From Alphaproteobacteria bacterium (GTDB taxonomy: Bacteria > Pseudomonadota > Alphaproteobacteria > UBA828): a DNA stretch of 10,139 nt. A model generated the notes under the pieces. The model saw only the letters and a list, made by a program, of their open reading frames with translations, did not search any database and was not told the DNA's origin. Location of the stretch: contig JAJDVB010000073.1 of assembly GCA_022826345.1 (NCBI GenBank), forward strand, positions 1 through 10,139, given 5' to 3'. Every line of letters starts with the position of its first letter. Position 1 is the stretch's first letter. The position numbers and the translations under genes were made by a program. This document shows positions 1-6,729 of the stretch, piece after piece.

Positions 1-158
1 CCCCCCCCGGCCCCCCCCCCCCCCCCGGGGCGGTTTGGTTTATACGAGTGTGGCCTTTGGGGTCCCCCCCCCGCCCTTGGGGGGTTGGGGGACGGGGGGT
101 GGGGGGCCTCGTTCGGGCAACCCTGACCCGGTAAGGTCGGACAGTGCTCTAGCTCGAA
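1..158. other. Homopolymer-rich low-complexity window start
   Basis: Positions 1-8 and 11-26 are C runs. Positions 79-106 hold four G runs of 6, 5, 6 and 6 bases split by 1-2 bases. From about 107 the sequence looks like normal high-GC DNA. I see no gene here. An in-frame TAG at 150-152 closes the hpnG frame upstream, so no longer hpnG start is possible unless this stretch is wrong. The composition is unlike anything else in the window and most resembles an unreliable contig end, although the G runs would formally fit a G-quadruplex pattern. Confidence 0.6.
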
Positions 159-956
159 ATGCTCACCAGGGTCATGGCTGACCGGTCCCGCATCGGCATC
201 GTCACGGGACTCGTGGCAGAGGCCGCGACCCTGCCCGAAAACGATTTCCGGATCGCGGTCTCGGCGGCCGACCCCGCGCGCGCGGCACAGGCGGCCGATG
301 CGATGGTCGCGGGTGGCGCGCGGCTGCTGGTGAGCTACGGGCTCGCCGCCGGGATCGACCCGCGTCTCGGCCCCGGTACCCTGCTGCTGCCCGAGTCGGT
401 GATCGGCCACGAAGGGGAGGTCGAGGCGCCCGATCGCGGCGGCGTGCGCGATCAGCTCCAGCGGATGACCTCCTTCAAGCGAGAGGAGGGGCGCGGCCCG
501 CCGGAGCTGCCGCCGGACGAGGACTACCTGCCGGTGGACGCAACCGTGCGCGAGGCACTTTCCCAGGGTCTCGGGGAACGCGCCGAAGGCGGTGCGCTCG
601 CCGGCGTCGACCACCCGTTGACGTACGGCGACCAGAAGCTCTCGCTCTTTGCAAAGACCCGCGCCAGGGCCGCGGACATGGAGAGCCACGTCGTCGCCCG
701 CGCTGCGGCGGCGGCCGGCGTGCCCTTCGTCGTGGTCCGCGTCGTCAGCGACCCGAGCAACCGCGCGCTTCCGCGCGCGGCCGTCGTCGGAGTCACCGAG
801 GACGGCCGCATCAATGGCGGAGCGGTCGCGGGCGCGCTGCTGCGGCGCCCGTGGGAATGTATGGATATGCTGACGCTCGCGCTCGACGGAGCGCAGGCGA
901 TGCGCCGGCTACGCCGCGTTGGTCGCCGGTTGGCGCCCCTTCTCGCGGACCTCTGA
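159..956 (+). CDS. hpnG: Hopanoid-associated phosphorylase/nucleosidase HpnG
   Basis: This is a nucleoside phosphorylase-fold protein of the hopanoid pathway. Family members remove adenine from adenosylhopane to give the ribosyl or phosphoribosyl hopane intermediate, in the cytoplasm or at the membrane surface. Visible features are the early strand and loop VTGLVAEA (15-22), the GLAAGID loop (61-67), the nucleobase/ribose-site motif DMES (173-176) followed by an Ala-rich helix, and VRVVSDPSNRALP (193-205), which is typical of HpnG rather than of general MTA/SAH nucleosidases. At 265 residues it looks longer than usual for the family; a charged, Pro-rich segment at about 95-125 seems to be extra. 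ATG 159 is the first start after the in-frame TAG at 150, but it has no clear ribosome site. ATG 174 (residue 6) is an alternative, with an AGGG only 2 bases ahead. The last 48 bp overlap the 3' end of hpnH on the other strand. Confidence 0.85.
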   Translation: MLTRVMADRSRIGIVTGLVAEAATLPENDFRIAVSAADPARAAQAADAMVAGGARLLVSYGLAAGIDPRLGPGTLLLPESVIGHEGEVEAPDRGGVRDQLQRMTSFKREEGRGPPELPPDEDYLPVDATVREALSQGLGERAEGGALAGVDHPLTYGDQKLSLFAKTRARAADMESHVVARAAAAAGVPFVVVRVVSDPSNRALPRAAVVGVTEDGRINGGAVAGALLRRPWECMDMLTLALDGAQAMRRLRRVGRRLAPLLADL

Positions 957-2081
957 CGCCGCCTCTTCGGCAAGGCGGATTTCGCGCAGCTTCTCCTGCA
1001 CGTGCCGGTCGAACATGTACTGGGCAGGGCGCGCCTTGGTCAGGTCGATCTCCGGCACCATCGGCCCGGTCGTCCTGATCCCACGCAGCTTGACCATCAG
1101 CGCCGCCCAAGGCCGTGACAGCGAGTGCTCCGCCGCCGTCGGCTCGTAGCCGCAGTGGACCATGCAGTCGGCGCACTTCTCGTAGCGGCCGGTGCCGTAG
1201 GAGTCCCAGTCGGTCTCCTCCATCAGCGCGCGGAAGCTCCCGGTATAGCCTTCGCCGATCAGGTAGCAGGGCTTCTGCCAGCCGAAGACGTTGCGGGTCG
1301 GGTTGCCCCAGGGCGTGCACTGAAAATCCTGGTTGCCGGCCAGGAAATCCAGGAACAGGCTCGACTGGCTGAAGCGCCACCTCTTGCCCGCGCCGCGCGC
1401 GAAGATGTCGCGGAACAGCTCCTTGGTCTTGCTACGGTTGAGGAAGTGCTGCTGGTCGGGCGCGCGCTCGTATGAATAGCCGGGCGAGACCGTGATCGCT
1501 TCGGCGCCCAGCTCGTCCGTGACGAAATCGAAGAACGCCGCGAGCCGCTCCGCCGGGTGGCCGTCGAACACGGTGGCGTTGACGTTGACCCGGAAGCCCC
1601 GGCTGCGGGCCTCCTTGATCGCCGCCACCGCGCGCTTGAACGTGCCCGGCTGATCGACCGCGTGGTCGTGCTCCTCCTCCAGCCCGTCGAGGTGGACGGA
1701 GAAGGTCAGGTACTTGGTCGGCGTGAAGAGGTCGAGCTTCTTCTTGAGCAGCAGCGCGTTGGTGCAGAGATAGACGAACTTCTTGCGCGCGATGATCTCG
1801 GAGACGATCTCCCTGATCTCGGGGTGGATCAGCGGCTCGCCGCCGGGGATCGAGACCATCGGCGCGCCGCACTCGTCCACCGCCTGCAGGCACTCGTCCA
1901 CGCTCAGGCGCTGGTTCAGGATCTCGGGCGGGTAGTCGATCTTGCCGCAGCCGGGGCACGCGAGGTTGCAGCGGAACAGCGGCTCCAGCATCAGCACCAG
2001 CGGATACCGCTTCTCGCCCGAGAGCTTCTTGCCGACGATATAGGCGCCGACGCGGATCTTCTGGATCAGCGGGACGGACAT
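909..2081 (-). CDS. hpnH: Adenosyl-hopene transferase HpnH (radical SAM)
   Basis: Radical SAM enzyme of hopanoid side-chain synthesis: it adds a 5'-deoxyadenosyl group to diploptene to form adenosylhopane, the substrate of HpnG. Of its 390 residues, the CX3CX2C iron-sulfur motif is at Cys38, Cys42 and Cys45, inside the family stretch LEPLFRCNLACPGCGK. GGEPL (80-84) is the SAM-binding GGE-type motif, and SVHLDGL (128-134) fits a later barrel strand. The C-terminal part carries more cysteines (255, 272, 303, 306, 310), including CADCMVHC, which could hold an auxiliary site. The N-terminus (RVGAYIVGKK before RYPLVLMLEPLF) fits family starts. The gene starts 6 bp after the ispH stop. The sequence AGGGG (2089-2085) overlaps that stop and lies only 3 bases before the ATG, so translation is probably coupled. 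The tail, rich in Ala and Glu, is not conserved and overlaps hpnG. Confidence 0.93.
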   Translation of the reverse strand: MSVPLIQKIRVGAYIVGKKLSGEKRYPLVLMLEPLFRCNLACPGCGKIDYPPEILNQRLSVDECLQAVDECGAPMVSIPGGEPLIHPEIREIVSEIIARKKFVYLCTNALLLKKKLDLFTPTKYLTFSVHLDGLEEEHDHAVDQPGTFKRAVAAIKEARSRGFRVNVNATVFDGHPAERLAAFFDFVTDELGAEAITVSPGYSYERAPDQQHFLNRSKTKELFRDIFARGAGKRWRFSQSSLFLDFLAGNQDFQCTPWGNPTRNVFGWQKPCYLIGEGYTGSFRALMEETDWDSYGTGRYEKCADCMVHCGYEPTAAEHSLSRPWAALMVKLRGIRTTGPMVPEIDLTKARPAQYMFDRHVQEKLREIRLAEEAASEVREKGRQPATNAA

Positions 2082-2087
2082 GAGCCC

Positions 2088-3065
2088 CTACTCGGCGGGC
2101 GCCGCACCGGCGGCCGCCTCCTGCGCCTTGCCGTTGCCGCTCGCCTCGACCAGCTCGGCCGGCAGCTTGAAGCGCACCCGCTCCTTGATGCCATCCTGGA
2201 TCTGCAGCTCGACCGCGTTGATCTCCCGCAGCCGGGCGACCAGGTCCTGCACCAGCTCTTCGGGCGCCGATGCGCCAGCGGTCACGCCCACGCGGCGCAC
2301 GCCGTCGAACCACGTCGGGTCGAGGTCGCGGGCGTCGTCGATCAGGTGGGTCGGCACGCCCATCTCCTCGCCGATCTCGCGCAGGCGGTTGGAATTGGAG
2401 CTGTTGCGCGCACCCACCACGAGGATCAGCTCCACCTCTTCCGCGAGCTTGCGCACCGAGGCCTGGCGGTTCTGGGTCGCGTAGCAGATGTCCTTCACGT
2501 CGGGGCCGGAGATGCTCGGGAAGCGCGAGGTCAGCGCCTCGATCACGTCGCGGGTGTCGTCGACGCTGAGCGTGGTCTGGGTGACGTAGGCGACCTTCTC
2601 CGGGTTGGCCACCTCCAGCTTGGCCACGTCGTCGGGCGTGGCGACGATATGCACCCCGTTCTTCACGCGGCCGCTGGTGCCCTCGACCTCGGGATGCCCG
2701 TCGTGGCCGATCAGGATGATCTCGCGGCCCTCGCGCTCGTAGCGCCTGGCCTCGATGTGCACCTTGGCGACCAGCGGACAGGTGGCGTCGATCACCGGCA
2801 GGTTCCGGCCTGCCGCCTCGCTCTCCACCTTCTCGGAGACGCCGTGGGCGCTGAAGATGGTGACCGCGCCTTCGGGCACCTCGTCGATCTCCTCGACGAA
2901 GACCGCGCCCTTCTTGCGCAGATCGTCCACCACCCGCTTGTTGTGCACGATCTCGTGGCGGACGTAGACCGGCGGGCCGAAGACTTCGAGCGCGCGCTCG
3001 ACGATCTCGATTGCCCGCTCCACGCCCGCGCAGAAGCCTCGGGGCTCCGCCAGGATGACCTGCAT
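2088..3065 (-). CDS. ispH: 4-hydroxy-3-methylbut-2-enyl diphosphate reductase IspH
   Basis: Last enzyme of the MEP pathway. It reduces HMBPP to isopentenyl and dimethylallyl diphosphate using a [4Fe-4S] cluster in the cytoplasm. The predicted 325-residue protein has the three cluster cysteines at 12 ([11 protein letters not shown]), 96 ([11 protein letters not shown]) and 194 ([10 protein letters not shown]). It also has the substrate residues His41 (HEIVHNK), His74 (SAHGVS), His124/Glu126 ([11 protein letters not shown]), the TQTTLS loop (163-168), the NSSNSNRL loop (221-228) and AGASAP (263-268). I chose ATG 3065 because it gives the usual family N-terminus ([12 protein letters not shown]). 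The frame stays open upstream to 3401, but that part has no family character. A start at 3104 would add 13 residues; neither ATG has a good ribosome site. The C-terminus has a short Ala-rich tail. It is the first gene of an ispH-hpnH pair, linking precursor supply with hopanoid modification. Confidence 0.95.
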   Translation of the reverse strand: MQVILAEPRGFCAGVERAIEIVERALEVFGPPVYVRHEIVHNKRVVDDLRKKGAVFVEEIDEVPEGAVTIFSAHGVSEKVESEAAGRNLPVIDATCPLVAKVHIEARRYEREGREIILIGHDGHPEVEGTSGRVKNGVHIVATPDDVAKLEVANPEKVAYVTQTTLSVDDTRDVIEALTSRFPSISGPDVKDICYATQNRQASVRKLAEEVELILVVGARNSSNSNRLREIGEEMGVPTHLIDDARDLDPTWFDGVRRVGVTAGASAPEELVQDLVARLREINAVELQIQDGIKERVRFKLPAELVEASGNGKAQEAAAGAAPAE

Positions 3066-3298
3066 ACTGCCGTTGTCGCCCACGTTAGGCCCTCGCTGGG
3101 TCATGGGGGTGCTCGGGGCGGGATCGTCGACTCCGCGCCCGGAGCCAGCACCTAACCCTATCGCAGACCCGCGATTCCGACAACACGCGGGTTCCCCGCC
3201 GGCATATCCGGCAGCGCGGTCCGTTCCCACACCCGTCAGGCCTCGTGCGCTCCGCCTATGGGCAGAACGACCTGCGCGGGGCGCCAGGGCGGAGGATG

Positions 3299-3372
3299 CG
3301 GGATTCTGCGAACTAAAGTGGGACAATGGGGATTCACCGGGATTAAGCGGGATACGTGGGATTCTGCGGGAC
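3299..3372 (+). repeat. ~10-bp phased GGGAT repeat array, MraZ-box-like
   Basis: GGGA followed by T or C begins at 3300, 3320, 3329, 3339, 3349, 3358 and 3368, a spacing of 9-10 bp with one unit missing near 3310. Most units are preceded by T or C, giving TGGG/CGGG every turn of the helix. The 11-mer GGGATTCTGCG occurs at 3300-3310 and again at 3358-3368. The phase and the core resemble the tandem TGGG-containing boxes bound by MraZ ahead of cell-division clusters, and AAAGTGGGACAATGGGG within it is particularly similar. No mraZ or dcw gene is in the window, so the operator reading is inference. It lies about 235 bp upstream of ispH and 260 bp upstream of cutA. A simple degenerate tandem repeat is the alternative. 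Confidence 0.5.
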
Positions 3373-3617
3373 GGGCAGCAGTCGACGTGGGCCGCGGCCA
3401 CTCGACCGGCAAGCGCTGTCTCGCCGCAACTGCAGCGCCCCGTCCGCCCTCGTTCCGCATGGCGCGATCCTGACGCGGCCGCCCCGCTCCGTACACCGCA
3501 CCATGGACCGGTGACTTTGAGAGACGAGGCTATGCTCCCCTCCCCTCATGGTGGCGCTGGATCATTCGTCCGCCGCGTGCGACCTGCGGTATCGTCGGGC
3601 GAGCGTAGGGAAACCAC

Positions 3618-3623
3618 AGGAGG
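3618..3623 (+). promoter_or_regulatory. Ribosome binding site of cutA
   Basis: A perfect AGGAGG lies 8 bases before ATG 3632. It decides the cutA start: the same frame is open back to an ATG at 3548, but that ATG lacks such a site and would add 28 residues with no family similarity. Confidence 0.85.
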
Positions 3624-3631
3624 GCCGAGGG

Positions 3632-3973
3632 ATGGCGCACGTCGCCGTTTGCGTGACCGCCCCGAGCCGGGCCGAGGCCGAGGCCATCGGCCGCGCGTTG
3701 GTGGAAGCGCGCCTTGCGGCATCAGTCAATGTCGTGCCGGCCGTCTCATCCTTCTACTGGTGGGAGGGCGCGCTCCGCGAAGGCGACGAAGCCATGCTCT
3801 GGGCGAAGACCCGCGCCGCCCTCGTCGAGCCGCTCACCGCCAAGGTCAAGGCGCTGCACAGCTATGACTGCCCCTGCGTCATGGCGCTCCCCATCACCGG
3901 CGGCAATCCCGACTACCTCGCCTGGATCGACGCAGAGACCACGCCAGCGCCCAGCGATTCCGAAAAGGTGTGA
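3632..3973 (+). CDS. cutA: CutA1-family divalent-cation tolerance protein
   Basis: Small trimeric, ferredoxin-like-fold protein related in shape to PII signalling proteins. It was named for copper tolerance in E. coli, but its real role is still debated (metal binding, signalling). The 113-residue length matches the family. Recognisable parts are the first strand VAVCVTAPS (4-12), the helix ending in ARLAASVNVVPAVSSFYWWEG (26-46) with the signature FYWWEG, the KTRAALVEPLTAKVKALHSYDCP helix-to-strand segment (59-81), and the C-terminal LPITGGNPDYLAWI (86-99). Cysteines are at 7, 80 and 82. The start is set by the AGGAGG site. It appears to be a single-gene unit, and its stop lies 15 bp from the converging vapC stop. 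Nothing in the sequence ties it functionally to its neighbours. Confidence 0.93.
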   Translation: MAHVAVCVTAPSRAEAEAIGRALVEARLAASVNVVPAVSSFYWWEGALREGDEAMLWAKTRAALVEPLTAKVKALHSYDCPCVMALPITGGNPDYLAWIDAETTPAPSDSEKV

Positions 3974-3988
3974 CCGTAGGCAGGCCCC

Positions 3989-4366
3989 TCACCACTGCCG
4001 TGCCACGCCGATGGCATCGAAGACCTCGTCGACCGAGACCAGCGCGCAGTTCTCCAGCCGTGCTTGGGCCGCAAGCAGGCGGTCCCACGGATCGCGGTGG
4101 TCCCAATCGAATTGCGCCGCATACTCGGCGTGGTCGTGGGTGACGGGAAGGTCTTCGACGTCGTTGCGTCTGAGTGCCGCCCGCAGCTCCTGCGGCGGCA
4201 GTGCGATGCGGCTGCGCTGCGCCTTCCACTCAAGCTCGTAGATCGAGACCGCACTGATGAGCAGAGCGTTCTCGCGATCCAGGATCAACTCCCTGGCGGT
4301 CGCGGACAATCGCGGGCTGCCCGCCACCCACCAGTAGACGGCGTGGCTATCGAGTAGCAGCCTCAC
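3989..4366 (-). CDS. vapC: VapC-type PIN-domain toxin
   Basis: Toxin of a type II toxin-antitoxin pair. PIN-domain VapC proteins are magnesium-dependent RNases that cut tRNA or rRNA and stop translation when the antitoxin is lost. The 125-residue protein begins with LLLDSHAVYWW, a common opening of this VapC subgroup, giving acidic residue Asp6. The others are Glu44 (SIYELEWK), Asp92 and Asp95 in RDPWDRLLAAQA, and Asp113 (VSVDEVFDAIG). The acidic set looks complete, so the enzyme is probably active. The start codon is GTG (4366-4364) and overlaps the antitoxin TGA in the sequence GTGA, so the toxin is translated by coupling. It converges on cutA with 15 bp between the stops. Confidence 0.9.
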   Translation of the reverse strand: MRLLLDSHAVYWWVAGSPRLSATARELILDRENALLISAVSIYELEWKAQRSRIALPPQELRAALRRNDVEDLPVTHDHAEYAAQFDWDHRDPWDRLLAAQARLENCALVSVDEVFDAIGVARQW

Positions 4367-4644
4367 GAAGCCTTGGGCGGGCCACGCCAGATACCGAGGG
4401 TATCGCTGTAGCTGCCGGCGTCGATCATGGCCTGCTCCGGGTCCTCGCGGTCGAACAGGTCGTCGGGCAGGTTGAGATGCTTGAGCGGCGCGGCTTCCCG
4501 CTGCCCGGCCTCGGCCGGCGGCACGATGCGCGCCTGCGGTTCGCTCCCCTTGGTAATCATGATCTCCTCACCCTCCTTGGCGCGCGCCAGGAGGCTCGAG
4601 AAGCTGGCACGGGCTTCGGCAACCTTGAATATCTTGGTCGGCAT
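4363..4644 (-). CDS. vapB: Phd/YefM-like (VapB-type) antitoxin
   Basis: Antitoxin of the pair with the downstream PIN toxin. It should bind and block the toxin through its C-terminal half and repress the operon through its N-terminal DNA-binding fold. The 93 residues start with IFKVAEARASFSSLLARAKEGEEIMITKGSEPQARIVP across 5-42, the pattern of the Phd/YefM family (V-x-E-A-x-x-x-F-S-x-L-L, then a Gly-Glu turn and an I-T-K-x-x-x-P strand). The second half (LPDDLFDREDPEQAMIDAG) is acidic and probably partly unfolded when free. ATG 4644 is preceded by an AGGGG about 10 bases upstream. The name VapB here follows the toxin partner; by fold it is Phd-like. Confidence 0.85.
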   Translation of the reverse strand: MPTKIFKVAEARASFSSLLARAKEGEEIMITKGSEPQARIVPPAEAGQREAAPLKHLNLPDDLFDREDPEQAMIDAGSYSDTLGIWRGPPKAS

Positions 4645-4697
4645 GGCCCCAATCCCCTATTCGCGCCAGCGACGAACACCGTGCTCGCCCCTTCTCC

Positions 4698-4730
4698 ACA
4701 ATATGTACAATACAGATGGTCATGCTTCAA
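4698..4730 (-). promoter_or_regulatory. Putative vapBC promoter with TATTGT direct repeats
   Basis: On the minus strand TTGAAG (4730-4725), 17 bp, then TACATA (4707-4702) forms a plausible sigma-70 type promoter 57 bp before the antitoxin ATG. TATTGT occurs twice 9 bp apart (4712-4707 and 4703-4698), overlapping the -10, a likely place for autorepression by the antitoxin. On the plus strand TACAAT (4706-4711) could be a -10 element for the pxp operon, but it has no matching -35. The patch is strikingly AT-rich for this genome. Promoter assignment is by eye only. Confidence 0.4.
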
Positions 4731-4818
4731 TGGTATTCCCACGAACGTCCGCCGCTGGGGCAGTTTGACGCAGCCCGCAGGGTGCCCATGATGGCGGGGC
4801 GAAAACGGCGGGGGCGGC

Positions 4819-5691
4819 ATGGTCTACGACGAGCCGATCTTCAAGACGCTGGGCGACACCGCGATCAACGTCGAGTTCGGCGACGAATCGAGCATCCCCC
4901 TCAACTTCCGCATCCTGGCGCTGGACTATGCGCTCCGCGAGGAGCCACCGAAGGGGCTGGTCGAGACCAACCCGCAGGTGCGCACGCTGGGACTCGTCTT
5001 CGACCCGCTCGCGACCACGCGCGCCCATATCGTGGACCACGTGAAGGCGCTGATCGCCGCGCAAGGCACGGTGGCGACGCTGCCGAGCCGCCGCGTGATC
5101 ATCCCGGCGCTCTACGACGACCCCTGGTCGCGCGAGTGCGCCGAGGCCTTCGGCGTGCGCAACAACATCGAATACATCGCCGAGTTCAACGATATGACGG
5201 TCGCGCAGGTGATCGAGACTCACACCGGCTGCGACTACTGGGTCACCGGCGTGGGCTTCGTTCCCGGTGCCTTCATGTCCTACGCCATGGACCCCGGCAA
5301 GCGCTTCGGTGCACCGCTCTACCGCACGCCCCGCACCTGGACCCACTCCAGGCTGCTGAATTTCGGCGGGCTCACCTCCACCATCTATCCGATCCGCGTG
5401 CCAGGTGGCGGTCAGCTCTTCGGCCGCACCCCTATCGAGATCTTCGACCCGAGGGAGCTCAGCCCGGCCTTCGCCGATGGCCCGGTGCTCGCCCGCGCCG
5501 GCGACCGGCACCGCTATGGATCGATCGGGCGCGACGAGTACGACGCCATCCGCGCCGAGGTGGAGGCCGGCACCTACGAGTACCGGGTGGAGGAAGGCAC
5601 CTTCGACTGCGCAGGCTACGAGGCGTGGCTCACGGAGATCGGGGAGCCTGCGGAGAAGCTGGACCCCGAGAGCACCTGGGAGCCGGCCTGA
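4819..5691 (+). CDS. pxpB: PxpB/KipI-type carboxyltransferase subunit, urea-carboxylase-like
   Basis: Member of the KipI/PxpB/AHS1 family, which forms one half of a split carboxyltransferase-type enzyme with the next gene. Family members act in ATP-dependent 5-oxoproline opening (PxpABC) or as the first half of the carboxyltransferase domain of urea carboxylase. The core at about 141-205 contains GVGFVPGAF, PRTWTHSRLLNFGG and IYPIRVPGGGQLFGRTP, the last being the family hallmark. Several parts look more like urea carboxylase than PxpB: YDDPWSRECAEAF followed by NNIEYIAEF, the P-R-T-W-T stretch where PxpB usually has P-A-G-S-V, and a C-terminal extension (AGDRHRYGSI, then YRVEEGTFDCAGYEAWL). 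At 290 residues it exceeds the usual 220-240 of PxpB. ATG 4819 has a GGGGG ribosome-site candidate; the stop TGA shares its A with the next ATG. The substrate is not settled. Confidence 0.8.
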   Translation: MVYDEPIFKTLGDTAINVEFGDESSIPLNFRILALDYALREEPPKGLVETNPQVRTLGLVFDPLATTRAHIVDHVKALIAAQGTVATLPSRRVIIPALYDDPWSRECAEAFGVRNNIEYIAEFNDMTVAQVIETHTGCDYWVTGVGFVPGAFMSYAMDPGKRFGAPLYRTPRTWTHSRLLNFGGLTSTIYPIRVPGGGQLFGRTPIEIFDPRELSPAFADGPVLARAGDRHRYGSIGRDEYDAIRAEVEAGTYEYRVEEGTFDCAGYEAWLTEIGEPAEKLDPESTWEPA

Positions 5692-6704
5692 TGTTGGAGG
5701 TCATCGACGGCGGCCTGCGCACCACGGTCCAGGACATGGGGCGCCGCGGCGGCCAGGCGCTCGGGATTCCGCCTTCTGGCGCGCAGGACGGCTTCGCGCT
5801 CAGGATCGCCAATCTGCTCGTCGGCAACCTGCCGGGAGGGCCGCTGGTGGTGCGCGACGACCCCGGCGCGGCGGGGCTCGAGATCACCCTCGGCAGGCTG
5901 AAGCTCAGGGCGACCGAGGACCACGTGCTGGCGCTCACCGGTGCGGACACCGGCGCGACCGTGGACGGCGAAGCGGTGCCCTGCTGGAAGAGCTTCGTCC
6001 TGCGCGAGGGCCAGACGCTCGCCTGCGGCCTCGCGCAGAGCGGCGCACGGGCCTACCTCGCGGTTCACGGCGGCATCGACGTGCCGCTCTACCGGGGCAG
6101 CCGCGCAACCCATGTCAGCGGCGGCTTCGGCGGCTTGGAGGGGCGCCCGCTCACGAAGGACGACCGCCTGCCGGTGGGCACGGCGACGACATCGGCCGCG
6201 GACCTCGCCGGGCGCCGGCTACGGCCCGATTTGGTTCCGGCTTACGCGCCGCCCATGCCGGTTCGCACGGTCGCCGGACCCGAGGAGCACCACTTCACCG
6301 ACGACAGCGTCGAGGCCTTCTACGCCACCCACTGGAAGCTCAACCCCAAGGCGGACCGGACCGGGATGCGCTTCATCGGCCCGGAACTCTCCTTCAGGCC
6401 GGGGCGCCCACACTACCTGATCGAGGACGCTGGCAAGGACCCCTCCAACATCGTGATCGACCCCGGCGCACCGGTCGGCACCGTGCAGGTGCCGTCCGGC
6501 GTCGAGCCGATCGTGCTCTGCGTCGATTCGCCCAGCATCGGCGGCTACGCGCGGATCGCCATCGTGATCTCCACCGACATGGCGCGCATCGGGCAAGTCC
6601 GCCCGTTCGAGGAGACCCGCTTCGTGCGCATCTCGCACGAAGACGCGGTGGCGGTTCTCGCCGAGCAGGAGGCGCTGATCGCGGACCCGGACATCATCAT
6701 CTGA
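5691..6704 (+). CDS. pxpC: PxpC/KipA-type biotin-dependent carboxyltransferase-family subunit
   Basis: Partner of the preceding protein in a split carboxyltransferase-like complex (KipA/PxpC/AHS2 family, CT_A_B domain over almost all of the 337 residues). Landmarks are TTVQDMGRRGGQALGIPPSGAQD within 11-33, NLLVGN (41-46), the LALTGAD loop (80-86), AVHGGIDVP (124-132) with YRGSRATHVSGGFGG (134-148), and near the C-terminus DPSNI, GTVQVPSG, DSPSIGGYARIA and IGQVRP. The DPSNI...GTV and D-x-P-S-x-G-G features resemble urea carboxylase more than E. coli-type PxpC. ATG 5691 overlaps the pxpB TGA by one base (TGATG), so production of the two subunits is almost certainly coupled. The same frame is open much further upstream, but that part is antisense-like noise inside pxpB. 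Confidence 0.82.
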   Translation: MLEVIDGGLRTTVQDMGRRGGQALGIPPSGAQDGFALRIANLLVGNLPGGPLVVRDDPGAAGLEITLGRLKLRATEDHVLALTGADTGATVDGEAVPCWKSFVLREGQTLACGLAQSGARAYLAVHGGIDVPLYRGSRATHVSGGFGGLEGRPLTKDDRLPVGTATTSAADLAGRRLRPDLVPAYAPPMPVRTVAGPEEHHFTDDSVEAFYATHWKLNPKADRTGMRFIGPELSFRPGRPHYLIEDAGKDPSNIVIDPGAPVGTVQVPSGVEPIVLCVDSPSIGGYARIAIVISTDMARIGQVRPFEETRFVRISHEDAVAVLAEQEALIADPDIII

Positions 6705-6729
6705 CGAGCAGCAACGCGGGGGACACGAC

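Larger units (their letters stand above)
3066..3631. other. Intergenic region between ispH and cutA
   Basis: This stretch of about 566 bases lies between two genes that diverge. Open frames cross it on both strands, but none has a plausible ribosome site or recognisable protein character, so I treat it as non-coding. It should contain the promoters of ispH-hpnH (leftward) and cutA (rightward). I could not place a convincing -35/-10 pair for either: TATGCT at 3531-3536 is a possible cutA -10 element, but nothing suitable lies about 17 bp before it. The main structure is the periodic repeat array at 3299-3372, listed separately. Confidence 0.6.

Noticed and set aside
1557..3155. Long plus-strand open frame of 532 codons
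   Set aside because: It lies antisense to hpnH and ispH, whose cysteine motifs are unmistakable, and its His/Asp/Leu/Arg-rich translation is typical of a high-GC shadow frame.
3300..3368. The 11-mer GGGATTCTGCG direct repeats as attachment-site ends
   Set aside because: They are part of a wider 10-bp periodic array and no mobile gene lies between them.
3066..3401. N-terminal extension of IspH
   Set aside because: The frame is open, but the residues are low-complexity with no family similarity; the canonical start [12 protein letters not shown] is at 3065.
3517..3536. TTGAGA and TATGCT as a cutA promoter
   Set aside because: The two elements are only 8 bp apart, too close for a sigma-70 promoter.
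4716..5690. Upstream extension of pxpC into a 662-residue protein
   Set aside because: It is a frame-shifted reading of pxpB, rich in Arg and Pro; pxpC has a coupled ATG at 5691.
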